DNA of 64,000 bases from Nioella sp. MMSF_3534 (GTDB lineage Bacteria > Pseudomonadota > Alphaproteobacteria > Rhodobacterales > Rhodobacteraceae): positions 35,195-99,194 of the forward strand of contig NZ_JASHJX010000009.1 of the NCBI RefSeq assembly GCF_030732985.1. Direction: 5' to 3'. The notes below the pieces were generated by a model that saw nothing but the letters and a program-made list of their open reading frames with translations, searched no databases and was not told where the DNA came from. The position numbers and the translations under genes were made by a program. Of this stretch, positions 54,718 to 62,716 are shown piece after piece; position 1 is the stretch's first letter, and each line of letters begins with the position of its first letter.

Positions 54718-54748
54718 AAAAAAGCGCCCCAGTTTGGGGCGCTTTTTT
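54718..54748. terminator. Bidirectional intrinsic terminator
   Basis: Thirteen-base stem aaaaaagcgcccc (54718-54730) / ggggcgctttttt (54736-54748) with loop agttt. It serves pgi on the plus strand and tRNA-Gly on the minus strand; its last T is the first base of the tRNA complement. Confidence 0.93.
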
Positions 54749-54821
54749 GGAGCGGGTAGCGGGAATCGAACCCGCACCTTAAGCTTGGGAAGCTCGCATG
54801 ATACCATTTCACCATACCCGC
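54748..54821 (-). tRNA. tRNA-Gly (CCC)
   Basis: A 74-nt gene with encoded CCA. Acceptor stem GCGGGTA/TACCCGC; anticodon loop TTCCCAA gives CCC for codon GGG; T-loop GGTTCGATTCC present. The anticodon stem-loop context GAGCTTCCCAAGCT resembles E. coli glyU. Confidence 0.93.
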
Positions 54822-54859
54822 GCTCTGGAGGGTGGAGGTAATCCGGGGCCGGGGGACAG

Positions 54860-56245
54860 TCAAGGCCCGTCGGGCCATTTCGCCCGCAGATTTTGCGGGC
54901 GGTAGAAGGGCCAGCGCGCCATGCGGTCTGTGACGCTTCCGTCGATCTCGTGATCCTCGGGGATGAAGCGCGGTTCTTCCAGCGGCAGATACCATTTCCA
55001 CAGCACGGGCAGGCGGCCCGGCCAGCGGCGGCGCTTGATGGATTTGGGCAGGATTTCCAGCGGAGACCACCAGACGGACATGCTGTCATGGATCTCTGCC
55101 ATGGCGTCGGGGCGCGCATAGGGCGTGCCGTCGAGCGACCGGGCCTTGCGGCTGGCGCCTTCGAAATGGACCTTGCGCCGCTTGGGGTTCAGCTTCAGCC
55201 CCGGCGGGGGCAGGGGCAGGCTGCGGTCGGGATCGGGGGGGTCCGCGTTGCGGTCTTCGCGGTCGGCGGCGATCTCCTGCCGTTCCAGTTCATCCAGCAT
55301 CCACAGTAGCGTCAGTTTACCGATGCCGGATTCCCGTTCGCGTGGGCTGCCGCCGATGTCGGAGTGATAGCCGGGAAACCACCGTTGGCGCACATATTGC
55401 CGGCGCTTCATGCTCTCATGGCGGAAGCGGTTGCCGAAATAGGGCTCCTGCTGGTCCCACAGCAGCGGGCGGAACATCGAGCGGCGTTCATCCACCGCCA
55501 GCGCATGCAGCACGATGCGGACGGACGGGTTGGACAGCACATTTGCGTGCACCCGCAGCTCCATGGGGCTGTAATTCGTCACCAGCGAGTGCAGGGGCCG
55601 TTCGAAGCCCACCATGGAACTGACCGTGTCGAAGAGGCAGAGCGCCCGAATGGGCACGCTTTGATCGGGTTTCAGCGTGTCCTCGTAGCGGCGCAACTGG
55701 CGGAAGGTGACGGAATGGGGCTGGTCGCGGTCATGGTCGGTCACGGCGCGATAGGCGCGGAATGCGCCGGTCACCAGATGCAGCTTGTCGGGCTCGATCA
55801 GTCCGAAATTATGGATGAACCCCGCCAGAATCCGCGCGGCATAAGCGCCACGGGAAAAGCCGAATATGTAGATATGGTCCTTCTGCGCCTCGGGGCGGGT
55901 TGCCTTGCCGGGCACCCCAAGCTGCTTTTTCAGGCCCTGTTCATAGCTCCAGTCCCTGTTCTTCTGCGCGGTGCTTTTGTAGGTCCGGCAGAGGAAGCGA
56001 TAGGCGTCGAGCACGTCATCCTCCAGCCCCAGACCGAAGGCGAGCCCCGCCACGGACCGCGCCTTCTGCCGCCATTTCCAATCGAACAGGCGCGGTTCGT
56101 CAAAGGTGCCCACGCCTGGCACGTAATGGGTGATTTGATCGTCATCATCCCGTAACGCATTGTAAAGCTTGATGATGTTCGTCTGATAGTCACCGACTTC
56201 ATTGCCGGTCCCGTCAAAGCAGATAACAATCTTGCGGGCTTTCAT
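54860..56245 (-). CDS. DUF2235 (Tle1-like) hydrolase domain protein
   Basis: A 461-residue protein with the DUF2235 alpha/beta-hydrolase-like domain. The start KIVICFDGTGNEVGDYQTN and the nucleophile S131 in FGFSRGAYAAR are typical; GFSRGA is the signature of T6SS Tle1 phospholipases and related cytosolic hydrolases. No type VI genes are near, so it may be a housekeeping hydrolase or an orphan effector. Confidence 0.87.
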   Translation of the reverse strand: MKARKIVICFDGTGNEVGDYQTNIIKLYNALRDDDDQITHYVPGVGTFDEPRLFDWKWRQKARSVAGLAFGLGLEDDVLDAYRFLCRTYKSTAQKNRDWSYEQGLKKQLGVPGKATRPEAQKDHIYIFGFSRGAYAARILAGFIHNFGLIEPDKLHLVTGAFRAYRAVTDHDRDQPHSVTFRQLRRYEDTLKPDQSVPIRALCLFDTVSSMVGFERPLHSLVTNYSPMELRVHANVLSNPSVRIVLHALAVDERRSMFRPLLWDQQEPYFGNRFRHESMKRRQYVRQRWFPGYHSDIGGSPRERESGIGKLTLLWMLDELERQEIAADREDRNADPPDPDRSLPLPPPGLKLNPKRRKVHFEGASRKARSLDGTPYARPDAMAEIHDSMSVWWSPLEILPKSIKRRRWPGRLPVLWKWYLPLEEPRFIPEDHEIDGSVTDRMARWPFYRPQNLRAKWPDGP

Positions 56246-56317
56246 GACGTCGGGCCTCGTAACTGGAACATGCGCTCAGTGTGACGAGACCCCGAACATT
56301 TGCAAGTCGGGATAACC

Positions 56318-56869
56318 CTAGTCCAGCATCCCGAGCCGTTCGGCAAAGCCCCTGTAGTCGGCGCTGCGGTCGGCCGGTGTCAGGGCGTCGGCCTCTGCGT
56401 AGGCGAAATCCACTCCGGCACCTTCCACCAGCCGGTTGAACAGGTTGAACAACGCACAGACCTGCACCGCATGATAAAGCGCCTCTTCGGACCAGCCCGC
56501 ATCCGTCACAGCCGCCACATCAGCGGGCGTCAGGCGGCTTGGCAGGCTGTTCAGCTTGGCCACATAGGCCAGCAGAGGGCGCAGCTTCTGATCAACAGGT
56601 GCGGTGTCGGGATCGTCCAGCAGCGCGTCGATGAGGCCCGGCTCAACGCCGAGCGCCTCGGCATAGATCTGGTGCGAGCCATGGCAGAAGGCGCAGGCGT
56701 TGAGGCCCGAGACATAGGCCGCGATCAACTCGCATTCCGCGTGTGACAAGGGCGCGCCCGCTTTCATGACGCCATCCACATGCATCAAGAGCGGCCCCGC
56801 ATGGGCCGAATGGCGGGTCAGCAGGTCACCCAGACGGGCCGGACTGGGAAGGCTGGGGAAAAGCGGCAT
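56318..56869 (-). CDS. AhpD-like (carboxymuconolactone decarboxylase family) protein
   Basis: A 183-residue helical protein with the AhpD motif C59-x2-C62-x3-H66 (ACAFCHGSH), which acts in peroxide reduction through a disulfide relay. It belongs to the uncharacterised peroxidase-related group rather than true AhpD. It lies between DUF2235 and the corrinoid activator gene. Confidence 0.88.
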   Translation of the reverse strand: MPLFPSLPSPARLGDLLTRHSAHAGPLLMHVDGVMKAGAPLSHAECELIAAYVSGLNACAFCHGSHQIYAEALGVEPGLIDALLDDPDTAPVDQKLRPLLAYVAKLNSLPSRLTPADVAAVTDAGWSEEALYHAVQVCALFNLFNRLVEGAGVDFAYAEADALTPADRSADYRGFAERLGMLD

Positions 56870-56911
56870 GGGCGGGCTCCGGTTGAGGTCATCCGCCCAT
56901 GCTAGCAGCGA

Positions 56912-58960
56912 TCAGCCCCGGCGTCGCCTGCGGCGTCCACCGCCCTCGCCGCCATCGGCACCGGCCGCGCCGTAGTGGACCTTGGGCAGGTCCACGACGC
57001 TGTTGAGGATCGGGAAAGGTTCCACGGAATTGGGAATGGCCGAGGCGTTGACGAAATGCTCCTGAAACTTTGGCTCCACCGCGGTTTCGATCTTGTGAAT
57101 CTGGCGAACAACGGTTTCGATCCGACCCCGCGCCTCGCGTGAACAGAGCGCAATCCGCGCGCCATGTCCGGCGGCGTTCCCTGCACTGGTCACCTTTTCC
57201 AGCGGTGCGTCGGGGATCATGCCCAGAACCATCGCATGTTTGGGGCTGATATGGGCGCCAAACGCCCCGGCCAGCGTCACCCGGTCGACAGTCTCGACGC
57301 CCATTTCATCCATGAGCAGCTTGGCACCCGCATAGAGCGCCGATTTCGCAAGCTGGATCGCGCGGATGTCGCCCTGGGTCACCGTAATACGCGGTCCGCC
57401 CTCGGCGCTGCCATCATGGATCAGGTAGACATGGGTCCGACCTTCGGGTTCACAGCGCGGCGTGCCGACCTGTTCCGCCGACCCGATGAGGCCCGAGGCG
57501 TCGAGAATGCCCGCAAGGCGCATTTCGGCCACGGCCTCGATAATGCCAGAGCCGCAGATTCCGGTGACTCCCGTCGCCGCACTTGCTTCGGCAAAGCCCG
57601 GATCGTCGGACCACAGATCGCAGCCGATGATGCGGAAGCGCGGTTCTTTCGTGACCGGGTCGATCTCCAGCCGCTCGATCGCGCCGGGGGCGGCGCGCTG
57701 GCCGGAACTGATCTGCGCGCCTTCGAAGGCGGGACCGGTGGGGGAGGAGCAGGCCAAAACCTTGTGCTTGTTGCCCAGAAGGATTTCCGCATTGGTGCCC
57801 ACATCGACGACAAGCACGAGGTCCTCCGATTTGTTGGGCTCTTCCGACAGGGCCACGGCGGCGGCATCGGCCCCCACATGGCCCGCGATGCAGGGCAGGA
57901 CATAGACCTGTGCCTCTGTGTTGAGCGCGGTCAGGTCCAGATCGCGGGCGGGCAGGGACAGCGACGAGGAGGTCGCCAGCGCAAAGGGCGCCTGTCCCAG
58001 TTCCACCGGGTCGATGCCCAACAGCAGGTGGTGCATCACCGGGTTGCAGACGAAGACCGTTTCCATGATGAGCGTGGGCTCGATCCCGCCTTCGGCCGCG
58101 ATTTCACCGGCCAGCGTATTGATCGCCTCGCGCACCGCATTGGTCATCTCCCGGTCGCCGCCGGGGTTCATCATGGCGTAGCTCACACGGCTCATCAGGT
58201 CTTCGCCGAAGCGGATCTGCGGGTTCATGAGACCGGAGGAGGCCAGCACGCGCCCGTCGGAAAGGTCGCACAGATGCGCGGCGATGGTGGTGGACCCGAG
58301 GTCGATGGCAAGCCCGTAGATGCCGCCCTCGTGCAGGCCCGGCCAGATGTCGAGGATGCGGAAGCCCTCCGTCCCCTGCGCCTGGTGCAGCGCCACGGTG
58401 ACCTGCCACTTGCCCTTGCGCAGCACCGGTTGCAGCTTGGTCATCAGCGCCAGCCCGGCGGTGACGTTCTCGATCTGCCACTGGTCTTTCAGCGCCTTGC
58501 ACAGCCGCTCGAAATCGCCCGAGGGTTCGTGCATATCGGGTTCTTCGACCTCGACGAAGACAAGCCGCGTGGCGGGGTCCATGGTGATCGGCCGGTCCGA
58601 TGCCGCCTTGCGCACCACCTGGCGGTGGACCTGGCTTTCTGCCGGAACGTCGATGACGACATCGCCCTGAACGGTCGCCTGGCAGCCTAGGCGACGCCCT
58701 GTCTTGAGACCCCGGACGCGATCATAGCGGGCCTCGACCGCGTTCCATTCCGACAGCGCGTCTTCGCTGACGGTGACGCCATGTTTGGGGAAATCGCCGT
58801 AGGAGGGCGAGATCTGGCATTTCGAACAGATCCCGCGCCCGCCACAGACGGAATCGAGGTCCACACCCAGTTTGCGGGCTGCGGTCAGAATGGGGGTGCC
58901 AACGGGGAACCGGCCCCGTTTGCCAGAGGGGGTGAAGATCACGAGAGGAGTATCAGACAT
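56912..58960 (-). CDS. Corrinoid activation protein (RACE, ASKHA/DUF4445)
   Basis: A 682-residue RamA-type reductive activator of corrinoid enzymes. The N-terminal 2Fe-2S ferredoxin domain has C39, C45, C48 and C93; the middle and C-terminal ASKHA ATPase region includes AIDLGSTTIAAHLCD and VVDVGTNAEILLG. It re-reduces Co(II) in corrinoid methyltransfer proteins using ATP. The last 19 residues are Gly then six Arg (GGRRRRRRG). Together with the MttB homologue and methyl-THF enzymes it points to corrinoid-dependent demethylation. Start ATG 58960 begins MSDTPLVIFTPSGKRG. Confidence 0.88.
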   Translation of the reverse strand: MSDTPLVIFTPSGKRGRFPVGTPILTAARKLGVDLDSVCGGRGICSKCQISPSYGDFPKHGVTVSEDALSEWNAVEARYDRVRGLKTGRRLGCQATVQGDVVIDVPAESQVHRQVVRKAASDRPITMDPATRLVFVEVEEPDMHEPSGDFERLCKALKDQWQIENVTAGLALMTKLQPVLRKGKWQVTVALHQAQGTEGFRILDIWPGLHEGGIYGLAIDLGSTTIAAHLCDLSDGRVLASSGLMNPQIRFGEDLMSRVSYAMMNPGGDREMTNAVREAINTLAGEIAAEGGIEPTLIMETVFVCNPVMHHLLLGIDPVELGQAPFALATSSSLSLPARDLDLTALNTEAQVYVLPCIAGHVGADAAAVALSEEPNKSEDLVLVVDVGTNAEILLGNKHKVLACSSPTGPAFEGAQISSGQRAAPGAIERLEIDPVTKEPRFRIIGCDLWSDDPGFAEASAATGVTGICGSGIIEAVAEMRLAGILDASGLIGSAEQVGTPRCEPEGRTHVYLIHDGSAEGGPRITVTQGDIRAIQLAKSALYAGAKLLMDEMGVETVDRVTLAGAFGAHISPKHAMVLGMIPDAPLEKVTSAGNAAGHGARIALCSREARGRIETVVRQIHKIETAVEPKFQEHFVNASAIPNSVEPFPILNSVVDLPKVHYGAAGADGGEGGGRRRRRRG

Positions 58961-59063
58961 GCGCGCGCCTTTCCTTTGCGGATGTTTTAACGTGCCCGGT
59001 GGCAAGGGAAAGGAGCGAAACGTCAATTTCGCGCCGGGTTGCGGCATGCGGGTGGATTTCGTC

Positions 59064-59771
59064 TCAGGCCGGAAGCCAGGGCATCAGCCCGTTGGTGCCG
59101 GCCACCCACATCAGAACCGGGAATGGCATGACCGCAAGCGCGAGAGTGGGAAAGGTCGCGCGCGGGGAAAAGACGCCGCTCATTCCGGCCATCAGGCAGA
59201 TCCCGCCGCCACCGCCAATGAGGCCCGATCCCGGCATGTTGATCAGGAGCGCCAGTCCCACATAGCGGTAGCGCAGGGCAATGCGCGCATGTTTGCGGGG
59301 CAGGGAGCGTTGCAACTCCCGCACTCGCTGCGCAGGGCCCATGGGACCAAGACGATCAACAAGCGCGGCGGCTTTCACAAGGTGCAGGTCGAGAAAGAAC
59401 CGTTTCAGCGAGCGGATTGGCACGAGGCGCCCGGCAAGGAAGGCCAGACTCAGACCTCCAAGAGTGGCGAGATAAATGGGCAGGGCGAATTCCGGTCCGC
59501 GCAGAACAAGGAGCGCAATGGCAATCTCGATCCCCGGCACGAAGGGCAGCGCGATGAGCAGGGCATAGGCTACGAAAATGGCCAGCAGAATCAGCCGCTC
59601 GGCACGGGCTTCCGAATGGGCCGGCAGGGATTCGGCCCAGGAGAGAGCGAAGTCGATCGCGTAATGGGACAGAATCACGATTGCGATGAGAACGATGAGT
59701 TTGACAGCGAGCCTTGGAAGCGATTCACCCCAGGAAGGCGGCGTGGTGTCAGTCTCTGGTCGCGCGGGCAT
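59064..59771 (-). CDS. Membrane protein, possibly VTT/DedA-like
   Basis: A 235-residue membrane protein with five or six hydrophobic segments, e.g. LAVKLIVLIAIVILSHYAI near 20-40 and LLAIFVAYALLIALPFVPG near 62-80. The PFVPGIEIAIALLVL region resembles the VTT (DedA/TMEM64-like) family, which scrambles or transports lipids; the likeness is weak. Position next to the corrinoid genes has no obvious meaning. Confidence 0.6.
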   Translation of the reverse strand: MPARPETDTTPPSWGESLPRLAVKLIVLIAIVILSHYAIDFALSWAESLPAHSEARAERLILLAIFVAYALLIALPFVPGIEIAIALLVLRGPEFALPIYLATLGGLSLAFLAGRLVPIRSLKRFFLDLHLVKAAALVDRLGPMGPAQRVRELQRSLPRKHARIALRYRYVGLALLINMPGSGLIGGGGGICLMAGMSGVFSPRATFPTLALAVMPFPVLMWVAGTNGLMPWLPA

Positions 59772-59828
59772 GCTGAAAGCCTGGTCTGTAGGGTGCAGCC
59801 TGTACCTAGGAGGTTTGGTTCGGGAAAA

Positions 59829-59922
59829 GAAGATTTTTCCGGAAAAATCTTCGCGGTTTCACATGAAGAATTTTCCAGAAAATTCTTCGAATCTATTCGA
59901 AAAATCTTCTGGAAGATTTTTC
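59829..59922. repeat. Cluster of three perfect palindromes
   Basis: Perfect 24-bp palindrome at 59829-59852 (half gaagatttttcc); arms gaagaattttc (59865-59875) / gaaaattcttc (59878-59888); arms gaaaaatcttc (59899-59909) / gaagatttttc (59912-59922). A small palindrome cgaat-ct-attcg (59888-59899) bridges the second and third. The cluster abuts the stop of the 76-residue gene. Confidence 0.95.
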
Positions 59923-60153
59923 TCAGCAAACGATACGGATGTCTCCCCGATCACAGATGATCAGGAACTGACTTCCTGCCTCAACCAGGTGAAACCCGCG
60001 TTTGCGGACCTCTAGTTCCAACCTGTCCCGACCGACCTTGCGATCCACATCCGCTTTGCTGCGTCGGATCACGCCGCCTTTGGTAGCGGCTTTCGCCGAG
60101 AAGACTTGGTCGAACCAGATATCGTTGCGGTGAATCGGGCGAAGATAGCTCAT
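59923..60153 (-). CDS. Small conserved protein, 76 residues
   Basis: Starts MSYLRPIHRNDIWFDQVFSAKAA and contains GFHLVEAGSQFLIICDRGDIR. I believe related Rhodobacterales proteins are labelled N-(5'-phosphoribosyl)anthranilate isomerase, apparently by wrong transfer: it is far too short for TrpF. Function unknown. It follows the methyl-THF methyltransferase gene with 35 bp between and ends against the palindrome cluster. Confidence 0.7.
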   Translation of the reverse strand: MSYLRPIHRNDIWFDQVFSAKAATKGGVIRRSKADVDRKVGRDRLELEVRKRGFHLVEAGSQFLIICDRGDIRIVC

Positions 60154-60188
60154 GCAGCCACCTTCGCCCGATTCAGGTTAACAGGCGA

Positions 60189-61154
60189 TTAAGCGCGGCG
60201 ACGTCCGCCGCGGCGTCCCCCACGGCCTCCGCCAGCTGCCATGGCGGCAGCGGCGGCTTCCGGGAACGGGGTGCCTTCCTTGGTGGCGTCCAGCACCTTG
60301 GCGAAGTTGATCCACTTGCCGCCATTGGGGTCGTGGTTCATCAGGAAGTTGGCGGCGTTGATCGCCTCCATTTCCACAGGGCGCACCGGGTTCATGATGG
60401 CGCTGGTCATGCCCGCGCCGATGGCCATCGGCAGGAAAGCCGCGTTAATGCCATGGCGGTTGGGCAGGCCGAAGCTGATATTCGACGCGCCGCAGGTGGT
60501 GTTCACACCCAGTTCTTCGCGCAGACGGCGCACCAGGGCGAAGACCTGCTGACCGGCGGTCGCCATGGCACCCACGGGCATCACCAGCGGATCGACCACG
60601 ATGTCATGGGCCGGAATGCCGAAATCGGCGGCGCGTTCCACGATCTTCTTGGCCACGTCGAAACGCACATCGGGGTCTTCCGAAATGCCCGTATCGTCGT
60701 TCGAGATCGCCACCACCGGCACATTGTATTTCTTGACCAGCGGCAGAACCAGTTCCAGCCGGTCCTCTTCCCCGGTGACGGAGTTCAGCAGCGGACGGCC
60801 CTCGGCGGCGGCAAGGCCCGCTTCCAGCGCGCCGGGCACCGAGCTGTCGATGCAGAGCGGCACGTCGACCAGCCCCTGCACCAGTTCGATCATCTGGCGC
60901 ATCAGCGGCGGTTCGGTCTCGTTCGGGTTGGGGTTGGAATTGTAGACCACGCCCGCATTCACATCGAGCACCATGGCCCCGCAGGCGACCTGTTCCAGCG
61001 CGTCCTTTTCCACGGTCGAGAAATCGCCCGCTTCCAGTTCGGCGGCCAGTTTCTTGCGGCCGGTGGGGTTGATACGCTCGCCGATCACGCAGAAGGGCTC
61101 GTCAAAGCCGATGACGACGGTCTTGGATTTGGATTCGAGAACGGTACGGGTCAT
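60189..61154 (-). CDS. Methyltetrahydrofolate:corrinoid methyltransferase
   Basis: A 321-residue pterin-binding TIM-barrel enzyme (MeTr/MtgA-like) that moves a methyl group between a corrinoid protein and tetrahydrofolate. Start CVIGERINPTGRKKL and the block VVDPLVMPVGAMATAG are typical. The last 20 residues are a Gly/Arg tail (GGGRGGRRGGRRRA). ATG 61154 begins MTRTVLESKSK. It is downstream of metF in the same direction. Confidence 0.92.
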   Translation of the reverse strand: MTRTVLESKSKTVVIGFDEPFCVIGERINPTGRKKLAAELEAGDFSTVEKDALEQVACGAMVLDVNAGVVYNSNPNPNETEPPLMRQMIELVQGLVDVPLCIDSSVPGALEAGLAAAEGRPLLNSVTGEEDRLELVLPLVKKYNVPVVAISNDDTGISEDPDVRFDVAKKIVERAADFGIPAHDIVVDPLVMPVGAMATAGQQVFALVRRLREELGVNTTCGASNISFGLPNRHGINAAFLPMAIGAGMTSAIMNPVRPVEMEAINAANFLMNHDPNGGKWINFAKVLDATKEGTPFPEAAAAAMAAGGGRGGRRGGRRRA

Positions 61155-61164
61155 GGGCTCTTTC

Positions 61165-62100
61165 TCAGTTCTGGTTTGCGGGGGTGCCGGAAGCACCGCC
61201 ATTGTCGATGGCCCATTGGGCGTTGGTCTTGATGCCACCGAGCGGGAAGAAGTGGACCTTCTCGATGTTGAAATCGGGGTTGGCGGCCTTGTGGGCGGCC
61301 AGCTCGTTCAGGATTTCATGCGGCTCGAAGGGCAAGAGCAGCTTGGTGACATCCTTGGCGCGCTTTTGCAGGACCTTGAGCGACGGGCCGACGCCGCAGG
61401 CGATGGCGAACTTGATCAGGGTCTGAAGCTTGGCCGGACCGGCGATGCCGATATGAATGGGCAGCTTGATGCCTTCGGCCGACAGCCGGTTCGCCCATTC
61501 GATGACGGGACCGGCCTCGAACGCGAACTGGGTGGCCAGCGCCATCTGGGCATCGGTGCGATCCGAGAACGCCTGCTTCCAGCGCAGCGCTTCCATCACC
61601 ACCGCGTCGCCGCCCTTGGGGTCGATATCGCGGTTGCCCTCGGGGTGACCCGCGACGTGCAGCCGCTGGAAGCCCGCCTTGTCGAAGAGCCCGGTTTCCA
61701 TCAGCTGCATCGAGCTGTGAAAGTCGCCATGGGGCTTCTCGACGCCACCAGCGAGCAGCAGCGCCTGTTTCACGTCGGCCTCGCCCTGGTACATGGCGAT
61801 CCAGTTTTCCAGCGTCGCGGCATCCTTGATGATACGGGCCGGGAAATGCGGCATGACGTCGAAGCCTTCGCCCTTCAGCCGCTTGGCGGTGGCGACCATG
61901 TCGGCAATCGGCGTGCCCTCGATATGGGCGATATAGACGCGGGTGCCTTCGGGCAGCAGGTCGCGGAAATTGTCCACCTTTTCGGCGGTGCGCGGCATCA
62001 CCTCGATAGAATAGCCCTGAAGGAAGGCCTCAAGCGCGGCGGGGTTGCCAGCGGGGGCCGCAGGCGCAGCGGCGGAGGAGCGGAATTTGAGCAGGGCCAT
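61165..62100 (-). CDS. metF: Methylenetetrahydrofolate reductase family protein
   Basis: A 311-residue flavoprotein of the MTHFR family converting methyl-THF and methylene-THF. Blocks EVMPRTAEKVDNFRDLLP and GAGPGDPEL-like lack; the fold-typical HVAGHPEGNRDIDPKGGD and IHIGIAGPAKLQTLIKF are present. ATG 62100 (MALLKFRSS) has GGAG 6-7 bases upstream; ATG 62139 overlaps the upstream stop and is an alternative. In this setting it probably runs in the oxidative direction, from methyl-THF to methylene-THF. Confidence 0.87.
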   Translation of the reverse strand: MALLKFRSSAAAPAAPAGNPAALEAFLQGYSIEVMPRTAEKVDNFRDLLPEGTRVYIAHIEGTPIADMVATAKRLKGEGFDVMPHFPARIIKDAATLENWIAMYQGEADVKQALLLAGGVEKPHGDFHSSMQLMETGLFDKAGFQRLHVAGHPEGNRDIDPKGGDAVVMEALRWKQAFSDRTDAQMALATQFAFEAGPVIEWANRLSAEGIKLPIHIGIAGPAKLQTLIKFAIACGVGPSLKVLQKRAKDVTKLLLPFEPHEILNELAAHKAANPDFNIEKVHFFPLGGIKTNAQWAIDNGGASGTPANQN

Positions 62101-62135
62101 CAGTTTCTCCAAGAACGAGGATGGTGGGGCGTTGG

Positions 62136-62447
62136 TCATTCGGCGGGGGCTTGTGCGTAGCCGTCATTGGCGATCAGCTGCTTGAGCTTGTCGGCGTCGT
62201 ATTCGGCATCGATGGCGGCGGCTTGAGCATTTGCGACCTCCTGCGGGTCTCCTTCGACCTCGAAGGGCTCTGCCTTGCGAAAGCCGGAGAGATACGCGTC
62301 GTCATCCTTGGCGCCCACCTTCATGGCGGCCCGGTCAATGGCCTGCTCGAACCGTTCCGGCAACGGGGCCTTGGCACCCCGACGCCCTTTTCCGACGATG
62401 ACCTGGGCGGGCATGTCGCGCCAGTAGACGATAGTGACAGCTGGCAT
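62136..62447 (-). CDS. Virulence-factor family small protein (PF13769-like)
   Basis: A 103-residue protein starting PAVTIVYWRDMPAQVIVGKGRRG, a type annotated as virulence factor in Rhodobacterales and found next to metF and methyl-THF methyltransferase genes. No catalytic motif is visible; the name is historical. First gene of the metF operon. The 269-bp gap to ppx holds the two divergent promoters; nothing else is seen. Confidence 0.78.
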   Translation of the reverse strand: MPAVTIVYWRDMPAQVIVGKGRRGAKAPLPERFEQAIDRAAMKVGAKDDDAYLSGFRKAEPFEVEGDPQEVANAQAAAIDAEYDADKLKQLIANDGYAQAPAE

Positions 62448-62716
62448 GAGGCGTGATTCCTTCCTGGTAAGGCTGCGCGGTGTTTTGCAGCAATCTAGGG
62501 CTTGGTCGGGTCTTCGCCCGTCTCGTTTTCGACCTCGTAGCGCGCCCCTGCGACGCGCCGTCCGATCAATAGGGGGGATGAGCCGGATCGGCCAGAGCGG
62601 GAGAGGCTCTAAATTCTCATGAAGATGATGAGCCAGTGCGCAGGGCGGCGCAGACCCATTGTGCGATTGCAGCCGACGCGGTAGCGTGAGGGGAAGCGAT
62701 GCGAAGGAGAGGGGTC

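Noticed and set aside
54748..54821. tRNA-Gly as an integration site of a genomic island
   Set aside because: No integrase, no repeat of the tRNA 3' end was noticed, and flanking genes look chromosomal.
59675..60015. Short frames over the palindrome cluster
   Set aside because: They exist only because the AT-rich palindromes lack stops; no ribosome site or family resemblance.
59923..60153. Annotation as phosphoribosylanthranilate isomerase
   Set aside because: 76 residues cannot hold a TrpF barrel; treated as an unknown small protein.
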